A stretch of 64,000 nt of DNA from an uncultured Vicinamibacterales bacterium (lineage in GTDB: Bacteria; Acidobacteriota; Vicinamibacteria; Vicinamibacterales; UBA8438): positions 2,752,001 to 2,816,000 of the forward strand of contig OY282382.1 in the NCBI GenBank assembly GCA_958295905.1, given 5' to 3'. Every line of letters begins with the position of its first letter. Within the stretch, counting starts at the first letter, position 1. The position numbers and the translations under genes were made by a program. Below the pieces are notes generated by a model. That model was not told where the DNA came from, ran no database searches, and saw nothing but the letters and a program-made list of their open reading frames with translations. Shown piece by piece: positions 42,789 through 50,103 of the stretch.

Positions 42789-45152
42789 GTGACGACCGAC
42801 GCTTTGCCCACGGACGGCGACGAAATCGTTCTCGACCCGGCGGCCGAGGCCGAATGGCAGATACTCCGCCGGCAGATCGAGTTCGCCTCCGGCTTCTGGC
42901 TCGGGTTCATCTTCTGCCCGTCCCCGCGCCCGGTCGCCGCGCTGCGGCGGCGGGTGGAACAGATCTACCGGCTTCGTGCGCTGCCGGTACGGCTGCTCCG
43001 CCCCACCGCACCGGAAGAGCTTCGCGAGATGCTGCCTCGGGTGTTGGAGTCGGCGTCCGTGGAGGCGGGCTGCATCTGGGTCGAGGCCGTTCACCTGGAC
43101 GTTTCGACGTTCACGGATGAGGAGCCCGGTCCTTGGGCTGCGGCTTGGGATTGGACCCTGCTGCGCACCAACGAGCATCGCGAAGTCCTGCGTCGCCGGC
43201 TGAACGGGGGGTTGGTGTACGCGGTCCCGCCGGAGTGGAAGCCCCGCACCCGCAATGCCGCTCCCGATCTGTGGTCGATACGTTCCCTGGTGCTCGATCT
43301 GCCGGCAAGCGCCGGCGTGTCACGGGATGCCGATCAGCGGGGCGCGGTGGAAAGGGAATCCCCCGTACTTGATTTCCTCTCCAATACCGCCATTGACGTT
43401 GATTTCGCACTGGCGGAAGCGCGTCGAATCGAAGGCAAGGCGAAATACGACCCGCGCTCTCATGCGCGCGTACTCCTGCGGGCGGTCGAGGGGTTGCTGG
43501 CGCAGGACCGGACAGAGGAGGCGGTAGAGACGGCTCACAGAACACTGGGTATCTTGAAGAATGTGTCAGATCCGGGACGCCTGTTGGCGGAAGCGCTGGT
43601 GTGGGCAGGAAAGGCGGAGCGGGCGGACGGCGACGTTGCCGCGGCCGAGTCGCACCTTGATGAAGCAGTGCACCGTTGGAAGTTCATCCTCGACAGGGAC
43701 GGTGAATCACCACAAGCGTTGCGCGACCTGACCGTCAGTCTTGGCCGGCTCGGAGATGTCCGGCGCGACTCGGGTGACCTCGCGGCTGCGACGACGGCGT
43801 TCGAAGAATCCCTTGCTCTCGACCGCCGCCTGCTTGAAGCGTATGGCGAGACGCCGCAGTCGTTGCGCGACCTCTCCGTTAGCCTTGAAAGGCTCGGAGA
43901 TGTCCAGCGCGAGTGGGGTGACCTCGCGGCTGCGACGGGGGCGTTCGAAGAATCCCTCGCCCTGTGTCGCCGTGTTCTTGAAGCGTATGGCGAGACGCCG
44001 CAGTTGTTGCGCGACCTGTCCGTCAGTCTTAACAAGCTCGGAGATGTCCGGCGCGACTCGGGTGACCTCGCGGCTGCGACAGGGGCGTTCGAAGAATCCC
44101 TCGCCCTCGACCGTCGCATTCTTGAAGCGCATGGCGAGACGCCGCAGTCGTTGCGCGACCTGTCCGTCAGTCTTGGCCGGCTCGGAGATGTCCGGCGCGA
44201 CTCGGGTGACCTCGCGGCTGCGACGGAGGCGTTCGAAGACTCTCTCGCCCTCGACCGTCGCATTCTTGAAGCGTATGGCGAGACGCCGCAGTCGTTGCGC
44301 GACCTGTCCGTCAGCCTTGGCCGGCTCGGAGATGTCCAGCGCAAATCGGGTGACCTCGCGGCTGCGACGGGGGCGTTCGAAGACTCCCTCGCCCTGCATC
44401 GCCGCCTGCTTGAAGCGTATGGCGAGACGCCGCAGAGGTTGCGCGACCTGTCCGTCAGTCTTAACAAGCTCGGAGATGTCCGGCGCGAATCGGGTGGTCT
44501 CGAAGCTGCGACGGGGGCGTTCGAAGAATCCCTCGCCCTGCGTCGCCGCATTCTTGAAGCGTATGGCGAGACGCCGCAGAGGTTGCGCGACCTGTCCGTC
44601 AGTCTTGACAGGCTCGGAGATGTCCGGCGCGAATCGGGTGACCTCGCGGCTGCGACGACGGCGTTCGAAGAATCCCTTGCTCTCTCCCGCCGCCTGCTTG
44701 AAGCGCATGGCGAGACGCCGCAGGGGTTGCGCGACCTGTCCGTCAGTCTTGGCCGGCTCGGAGATGTCCGGCGCGACTCGGGTGACCTCGCGGCTGCGAC
44801 GACGGCGTTCGAAGAATCCCTTGCTCTCTCCCGCCGCCTGCTTGAAGCGCATGGCGAGACGCCGCAGGGGTTGCGCGACCTGTCCGTCAGTCTTGGCCGG
44901 CTCGGAGATGTCCGGCGCGACTCGGGTGACCTCGCGGCTGCGACGACGGCGTTCGAAGAATCCCTTGCTCTCGACCGCCGCATTCTTGAAGCGTATGGCG
45001 AGACGCCGCAGGGGTTGCGCGACCTGTCCGTCAGTCTTCGCAAGCTCGGAGATGTCCGGCGCGCATCCGGGGATTTGACAGCCGCTACGGCTGTATTCGA
45101 GGAATCCGCTGCCCTGGATCGGCGTTTGCGCAATATCACGAGTGAGACATGA
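42789..45152 (+). CDS. TPR-repeat protein with N-terminal STAND-associated domain
   Basis: This 787-residue protein starts at GTG 42789. Residues 1-190 are a globular domain with the motifs ASGFWLGFIFCPSPRPVAAL and NAAPDLWSIRSLVLDLP, which I recall from proteins paired with GYRGTGKST-type NTPases. Residues 190-295 are two or three divergent TPRs. Residues about 298-775 hold ten near-identical 48-residue units, each reading LEAYGETPQSLRDLSVSL plus GRLGDVRRDSGDLAAATTAF (with variations): two-helix TPRs forming a long superhelix. It probably senses or binds a partner and controls the NTPase. A truncated methyltransferase frame overlaps its stop by ATGA. Confidence 0.8.
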   Translation: MTTDALPTDGDEIVLDPAAEAEWQILRRQIEFASGFWLGFIFCPSPRPVAALRRRVEQIYRLRALPVRLLRPTAPEELREMLPRVLESASVEAGCIWVEAVHLDVSTFTDEEPGPWAAAWDWTLLRTNEHREVLRRRLNGGLVYAVPPEWKPRTRNAAPDLWSIRSLVLDLPASAGVSRDADQRGAVERESPVLDFLSNTAIDVDFALAEARRIEGKAKYDPRSHARVLLRAVEGLLAQDRTEEAVETAHRTLGILKNVSDPGRLLAEALVWAGKAERADGDVAAAESHLDEAVHRWKFILDRDGESPQALRDLTVSLGRLGDVRRDSGDLAAATTAFEESLALDRRLLEAYGETPQSLRDLSVSLERLGDVQREWGDLAAATGAFEESLALCRRVLEAYGETPQLLRDLSVSLNKLGDVRRDSGDLAAATGAFEESLALDRRILEAHGETPQSLRDLSVSLGRLGDVRRDSGDLAAATEAFEDSLALDRRILEAYGETPQSLRDLSVSLGRLGDVQRKSGDLAAATGAFEDSLALHRRLLEAYGETPQRLRDLSVSLNKLGDVRRESGGLEAATGAFEESLALRRRILEAYGETPQRLRDLSVSLDRLGDVRRESGDLAAATTAFEESLALSRRLLEAHGETPQGLRDLSVSLGRLGDVRRDSGDLAAATTAFEESLALSRRLLEAHGETPQGLRDLSVSLGRLGDVRRDSGDLAAATTAFEESLALDRRILEAYGETPQGLRDLSVSLRKLGDVRRASGDLTAATAVFEESAALDRRLRNITSET
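43680..45119 (+). repeat. Ten 144-bp in-frame tandem repeats
   Basis: The marker CGGAGATGTCC recurs at 43751, 43895, 44039, 44183, 44327, 44471, 44615, 44759, 44903 and 45047, exactly 144 nt apart. Identity between units is very high at DNA level, and the consecutive units covering about 44690-44835 and 44834-44979 appear identical. The variation is concentrated at a few codons (e.g. AYGE/AHGE, DRR/SRR/HRR). Confidence 0.95.
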
Positions 45153-45487
45153 GCCAGTCATTCAAGAAACTGGTCACGCTGCTGAAGGAACTGTTCCAGC
45201 TCGACCGGCCGGATCTGGACTTCGGGTTCTATCGCATCATGCACGCGAAGAGCGCCGAGGTGACGCAGTTTCTGGAACAGGACCTGTTGCCGCAGGTGCA
45301 GGCGGCCTTGCCGCAGCATCATCTGCGCCGTCTGATGGGCATCGGCACGCCCCGGAGCCTGCAGGGGCGGGCTCTATCGATCATTTTCCGGCTGATCGGG
45401 CGTTGGAGGCGCCTGACACGCACTTGGGGGTTCATATGGACATCGACGGTGCTCGTCGGCGCCGTCGCTCCTCGTCAAGCTGCCTGA
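45149..45487 (+). pseudogene. N-terminal stub of a DNA methyltransferase-like gene
   Basis: ATG 45149 overlaps the TPR stop. The first about 53 residues (LKELFQLDRPDLDFGFYRIM and AEVTQFLEQDLLPQVQAAL) match the start of very large adenine-specific DNA methyltransferases of the type III or stand-alone kind. After about 45310 the frame becomes unrelated sequence and stops at 45487. The catalytic core is missing. The original operon was probably NTPase-TPR-methyltransferase. Confidence 0.55.
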
Positions 45488-45529
45488 ACAGGCGTGCTCA
45501 GTGGACAGACTTCTTCCACGGGCTGTTAG

Positions 45530-45668
45530 GGATGATGCTGTTTCAGAGGCTGAAGCTGTCGGCGCTGTTGTCGTTCGGACCGGAGGGATCGATCTGCCAA
45601 TGGAGCGGCTGAACGTGCTGATCGGCCGGAACGGATCCGGCGAGTCGAACCTACTGGAGGCTGGATGA
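45530..45668 (+). pseudogene. Degenerate AAA_21-type ATPase start
   Basis: The sequence reads MLFQRLKLSALLSFGPEG in one frame; after a frameshift near 45592 it continues IDLPMERLNVLIGRNGSGES followed by NLLEAG and a stop. This is the N-terminal Walker A region of a RecF-like ATPase, but the P-loop Lys (GSGKS) is Glu, the frame is broken and the rest of the gene is gone. It is a clear relic. Confidence 0.6.
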
Positions 45669-45754
45669 ATCTTCAGGGACGGTACGAGCCCGCCCTCGCG
45701 GAACGAGAGGCCGCCGGCGCCCTGGACGCCATCCGTCCGCGGGAGGTGGCCTGA
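45665..45754 (+). CDS. Small frame before hsdR, doubtful
   Basis: A 29-residue frame (MNLQGRYEPALAEREAAGAL onward) starts at ATG 45665 overlapping the ATPase relic's stop and ends 1 nt before the hsdR GTG. It may be the tail of a lost gene or simply a leader through which hsdR is translationally coupled. No family match is recognised. Confidence 0.25.
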   Translation: MNLQGRYEPALAEREAAGALDAIRPREVA

Positions 45755-45755
45755 C

Positions 45756-48700
45756 GTGAAGCCGACCGGCGAGGCCGCCTTCGAAACGGTCATCGAGGCG
45801 CATCTGCTGGCGAACGGTTACGTCCCGGTCTCCGGCGCCGGCTTCGACCGCGGGCGGGCGATCTTCCCCGACACCGCGCTCGGGTTCATCCGCGAGACCC
45901 AGCCGCGGGAGTGGTCCCGGCTGGAGGCGCTGCTCGGCGAGCGGACCGGCGGGCAGGTGCTGGCCGACCTGTGCAAGTGGATGGACGTGCACGGCGCGCT
46001 GGCGACGCTGCGCCACGGGTTCAAGTGCTACGGCCGGCTGCTGCGCATCGCCTTCTTCAAGGCGGCCCACGGGCTGAATCCGGAGCTGGAGGCGCGCTAC
46101 GCCGCGAACCGGAATGGCATCACCCGCCAACTGCGCTTCTCGCCGCGCTCGGAGCAGTCGCTCGACGTGGTGCTGAGCGTGAACGGGGTGCCGGTCGTCA
46201 CGGTGGAGCTCAAGAACCCGCTGACCGGGCAGATGGTCGAGGACGCGCGCCGGCAGTACCGGGAGGACCGTGACCCCCGTGAGCCGATCTTCGCGTTCAA
46301 GCGGCGCGCGCTCGTCCACTTCGCCGCCGATACCGAGTCGGTGGCGATGACGACCCGGCTCGCGGGCGCCGCAACCCGTTTCCTGCCCTTCGACCGGGGG
46401 TGCGGCGGGGGCGCCGGCAACCCGCCCGACCCGCGGGGGCGCAGCTACCGCACCGCGTACCTGTGGGAGGAGGTCCTCGAACGCGGCAGCCTGCTCGACC
46501 TGCTGGCGCGGTTCATCCACCTGCAGGCCGGCGAGAAGCGCGACGAGCGCGGGCGGAAGGCGCGGGCCGAGACGATGATCTGCCCCCGCTACCACCAGCT
46601 TCAGGCGGTGCGCCTGCTGGTCGAGACGGCACAGCGCGAAGGCGTCGGCCACAACGCCCTCGTCGAGCACTCCGCGGGCAGCGGCAAGAGCAACACCATC
46701 GGCTGGCTGACGCACCGTCTCGCCTCGCTGCACGACGCGCAGGACCGCCGCGTCTTCGACAGCGTGATCGTGGTGACCGACCGCGTGGTGCTCGATCAGC
46801 AGCTTCAGGACACGATCTACCAGTTCGAGCACAAGCGCGGCGTGGTGCGGAAGATCGGCGACAACTCGCGCCAGCTTGCCGAGGCGCTCGAACAGGCGGT
46901 CCCGATCGTCATCACGACGCTCCAGAAGTTCCCGTTCGTCGCCCGCCAGTTGCTCCGCATGGCGGAGGAGCGGGGCGCGGAGCCGACCGGCGTGCTGCCG
47001 ACCCGCCGCTGCGCGGTGGTGATCGACGAGGCGCACAGCTCGCAGGGCGGCGAGGCGGCGACCGAACTGAACGCGGTGCTCGGCGGCGAGGCGCTGCGGG
47101 CGGAGGCGAAGCGGCGGGCGGCCGAGGAGGGCCGGGAGGATTCGGCGGAGCTGTTCGTCAGCATGGCCAAGCGCGGCCGGCAGGCGAACCTGAGCTTCTT
47201 CGCCTTCACGGCGACGCCGAAGCACCGGACGCTCAAGGTGTTCGGCCGCGACGGCCGGCCCGCGCACCGCTACACGATGCGGCAGGCGATCGAGGAGGGG
47301 TTCATCCTCGACGTGCTGAAGCACTACACGTCGTACGCCGCCTACTACCGGCTCCTGAAGGCGTGCGCCGGCGATCCGCACGTGGAGCGGAAGACGGCGG
47401 CCCGCGCGCTGGCGCGCTTCCTGCGGCTCCATCCGCACAACGTCGCCCAGAAGACGGAAGTCATGGTCGAGCACTTCCAGGCCGTCACCCGCCACCGGAT
47501 CGGCGGGCGCGCCAAGGCGATGGTGGTCACCGGCTCGCGCCTCGAGGCGGTCCGCTACAAGCAGAGCTTCGACCGCTACGTCCGGGAGAAGGGGTACGCG
47601 ATCAGGTCGCTCGTCGCGTTCTCGGGCGCGGTGGAGGACGACCGGCTCCCGGGCGTGACGTACACCGAAGAGCAGATGAACGACGGCCTGCGTGAGAAGG
47701 AGCTGCCGGAGCGGTTCGCGGCGCCCGGCTGCCACGTGCTGCTCGTGGCCGAGAAATACCAGACCGGCTTCGATCAGCCGCTGCTGCACACGATGTACGT
47801 CGACAAGCGGCTGGCCGGCATCCAGGCGGTGCAGACGCTCTCGCGCCTCAACCGGATCCACCCGCTCAAGGAGGACACGTTCGTCCTCGACTTCGTCAAC
47901 GACCGCGGCGAAATCCACGACGCGTTCAAGACGTATTACGAAGGCGCCGCGCTGGGCGACGAGGTCGACCCCGCGCGCCTGTACGCCGTCAAGGGCGATC
48001 TCGACGCGTCGGGCGTCTATCTCGACGAAGAGATCGACCGGTTCTGCGCGGCGTACTTCCAGCCGGTGCGGCACCAGAGCGCGGCCGACCACCGCGCCAT
48101 GAACGCGGCGCTCGACCCGGCGGTTTCCCGTTTCGCGGCGCGCCTCGACGACGACGAAGACGAGGCCGAGCTCTGGCGCGGCAGGGCGCAGGCGTTCCGC
48201 AACCTGTATGCGTTCCTCAGCCAGGTGATCCCGTACCAGGACTCGGATCTGGAGCGCCTCTACGTCTATCTCCGCCACCTGTCGGCGAAGCTCCCGCGGC
48301 GGCGCTCCGGCCCCGCCTATCGGTTCGACGACGACGTGCGCCTGGAGTATTACCGCCTGCAGAAGATCGCCGAGGGGTCGATTGCGCTCGGGGAAGGCGG
48401 GGCGCGCGCCCTCGACGGACCGACCGAGGTGGGCAGCGGCGCGGCCCGCGGGGAGGACGTGCCGCTCTCGCAGCTCATCCATGTCGTCAACGAGCGCTTC
48501 GGTACGGAATTCGTCCAGGCCGACCAGCTCTTCTTCGACCAGATCGTCCAGGCCGCGGTCGCCGACGACGCCCTGCGCCGGACGGCCGCGGTCAACGCCG
48601 AGGACAAGTTCAGCCTGGTGTTCAAGCAGTTGGTCGAGGGCCTCTTCGTCGAGCGGATGGACCAGAACGAGGAGATCTTCGTCCGCTACATGAACGACCC

Positions 48701-49361
48701 GGCGTTCCAGGGCGTGGTCACCGACTGGCTGGCGTCGGAGGCGTACCGCCGGCTTCAGGCGGCGGCGTCGGACGAGGCAGGCGCGGGCGCGGCGATCGCG
48801 GGCGCGGCGGTCGAGCGCGCGGGAGTCGGGGGCGCGGCGGTCGTGGGTGCGGCGGCCGGGAGCGCCGGCGGCCTGCGGCTGGTCGAGGGCCGGCCGGAGG
48901 ACCGCTACGTCAGTTGCGTTCCGCTCGTGCCGCTTGCGGCGGCGGCCGGGGCGTTCAGCGGCCCGCAGGACGCGGGCGCGCAGGAAGACTGGCAATGGGT
49001 CGCGGCCCACCCGAAGCATCGCCCGCGGCCGGGCATGTTCGTCGCGCAGGTGGCGGGGAAGTCGATGGAACCGCTCGTTCCCGACGGCGCGTACGGCCTG
49101 TTTCGCGCCCCCGTCGAAGGCGCGCGGCAGGGGAAGATCGTGCTGGCGCAGCTTCGCGGCGCGGCCGATCCGGAGACCGGCGCGCGCTACACGGTCAAGC
49201 GCTACGAGAGCGAGAAAGCGCCCGGCGGCGACTCCTGGCGGCATGTCTCGATCACGCTCAAGCCGATCAATCCGGCCTTCGAACCTATCGTCCTGACCGG
49301 GGCGGACGAGGGCGCGTGCGACGTGGTGGCCGAGCTGGTCGACGTGATGCCGGGCGGTTGA
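45756..49361 (+). CDS. hsdR: Type I restriction subunit R with C-terminal LexA/S24-like domain
   Basis: This 1201-residue protein starts with GTG. The N-terminal nuclease domain has the PD-(D/E)XK-type LDVVLSVNGVPVVTVELKNP (about 147-166). The helicase motor follows with Walker A EHSAGSGKSNTIGW (near 306), DEAH in VVIDEAHSSQGG, TATP in FFAFTATPKH, and motif VI-like AVQTLSRLNR. After an Ala/Gly-rich linker (about 1010-1050) comes an S24/LexA-like domain: VPLVPLAAAAGAFSG with Ala1064-Gly1065, GKSMEPLVPDGAYGLFR with Ser1103, and RYTVKRYESEK-type Lys1148. The spacing mirrors LexA cleavage site, Ser and Lys. HsdR cuts unmodified DNA with HsdM and HsdS; the extra domain suggests self-cleavage control. 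Confidence 0.9.
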   Translation: MKPTGEAAFETVIEAHLLANGYVPVSGAGFDRGRAIFPDTALGFIRETQPREWSRLEALLGERTGGQVLADLCKWMDVHGALATLRHGFKCYGRLLRIAFFKAAHGLNPELEARYAANRNGITRQLRFSPRSEQSLDVVLSVNGVPVVTVELKNPLTGQMVEDARRQYREDRDPREPIFAFKRRALVHFAADTESVAMTTRLAGAATRFLPFDRGCGGGAGNPPDPRGRSYRTAYLWEEVLERGSLLDLLARFIHLQAGEKRDERGRKARAETMICPRYHQLQAVRLLVETAQREGVGHNALVEHSAGSGKSNTIGWLTHRLASLHDAQDRRVFDSVIVVTDRVVLDQQLQDTIYQFEHKRGVVRKIGDNSRQLAEALEQAVPIVITTLQKFPFVARQLLRMAEERGAEPTGVLPTRRCAVVIDEAHSSQGGEAATELNAVLGGEALRAEAKRRAAEEGREDSAELFVSMAKRGRQANLSFFAFTATPKHRTLKVFGRDGRPAHRYTMRQAIEEGFILDVLKHYTSYAAYYRLLKACAGDPHVERKTAARALARFLRLHPHNVAQKTEVMVEHFQAVTRHRIGGRAKAMVVTGSRLEAVRYKQSFDRYVREKGYAIRSLVAFSGAVEDDRLPGVTYTEEQMNDGLREKELPERFAAPGCHVLLVAEKYQTGFDQPLLHTMYVDKRLAGIQAVQTLSRLNRIHPLKEDTFVLDFVNDRGEIHDAFKTYYEGAALGDEVDPARLYAVKGDLDASGVYLDEEIDRFCAAYFQPVRHQSAADHRAMNAALDPAVSRFAARLDDDEDEAELWRGRAQAFRNLYAFLSQVIPYQDSDLERLYVYLRHLSAKLPRRRSGPAYRFDDDVRLEYYRLQKIAEGSIALGEGGARALDGPTEVGSGAARGEDVPLSQLIHVVNERFGTEFVQADQLFFDQIVQAAVADDALRRTAAVNAEDKFSLVFKQLVEGLFVERMDQNEEIFVRYMNDPAFQGVVTDWLASEAYRRLQAAASDEAGAGAAIAGAAVERAGVGGAAVVGAAAGSAGGLRLVEGRPEDRYVSCVPLVPLAAAAGAFSGPQDAGAQEDWQWVAAHPKHRPRPGMFVAQVAGKSMEPLVPDGAYGLFRAPVEGARQGKIVLAQLRGAADPETGARYTVKRYESEKAPGGDSWRHVSITLKPINPAFEPIVLTGADEGACDVVAELVDVMPGG

Positions 49362-50103
49362 CGCCGCGCGCGCCGCGAATGATCGATTCGCCGGCGTCTT
49401 GGGTCACCTCGATGCCCTTCGCTCCGCGAGGAGGCGGCCTGCTTCAGATCGTGTTCTGTTGCCGAACGCGTGAAAGCGATCGATTCGAGCCCGGCACCGA
49501 CCCCAAGAGGTTGTGGTGGCCGGGGCATCGTCCGACCGACAGCTTCGGCGTGTGCTCGCCGCCGTCAAGGTGCGTCGCTTCGCTCCGCCCCCGCTTCGCG
49601 GGGCTCCCGGCCTGGACGACGGCTCCGCGCACGCCTGTCCAGACTGGGCATTTATCGGACGATGCCCAACCCTGACCCCCTACAGGTTGTGGTCGACGAC
49701 CTGTCCAGAACGACGCGCTTTCGGGCGACTGTTGACAGCCGACGAAGGACACCTGGAACAGACGCTTCGGCGAGTGATTCGCGAGGAGTTCCCGCGGGGG
49801 TGACGAAACGGCGCCGACCCGTAGATCGGACGCCGTTCGCGCCGCCGACGGAAGCGTCGGCGCGGCGCGCGCGGTTTCCGCCGAGGTCACTCACGGAATG
49901 ACGGCAACGTTCGTGCGCCCGGCCGGCGTTCCAAATGGTCGTGGCAGGTGGAAGATTGTCGGGCAGGACACTAGTGCGCCGCCACGACTAAAAATAGGGT
50001 CGCTGGGCACTCACCTCGAACCGAAAGAGTTCCCATGCAGAGGAAATACATCGTTCGGCTCAAGTCTGTCTGTCCGAAACTTATGACGTGACGGACCACT
50101 AGC
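49362..50103. other. Long intergenic region with inverted repeat
   Basis: No gene is recognised. A perfect 13-nt inverted pair, GGGCATCGTCCGA (49523-49535) and TCGGACGATGCCC (49655-49667), is flanked by related AGGTTGTGG segments (about 49508 and 49684). Near the right end a 19-codon frame (50035-50091) begins MQRKYIVRLK, like the start of IS630-family transposases, and then stops. The region looks like the scar of lost mobile DNA. Confidence 0.45.

Noticed and set aside
43707-45161. Long minus-strand repeat protein opposite the TPR gene
   Set aside because: It exists because the 144-bp repeats are open in several frames; the plus-strand frame has proper TPR residues and upstream domains.
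50035-50091. IS630-type transposase gene
   Set aside because: Only the first nine or ten residues resemble the family; the frame stops after 18 codons, so at best it is a tiny relic and not annotated as a gene.
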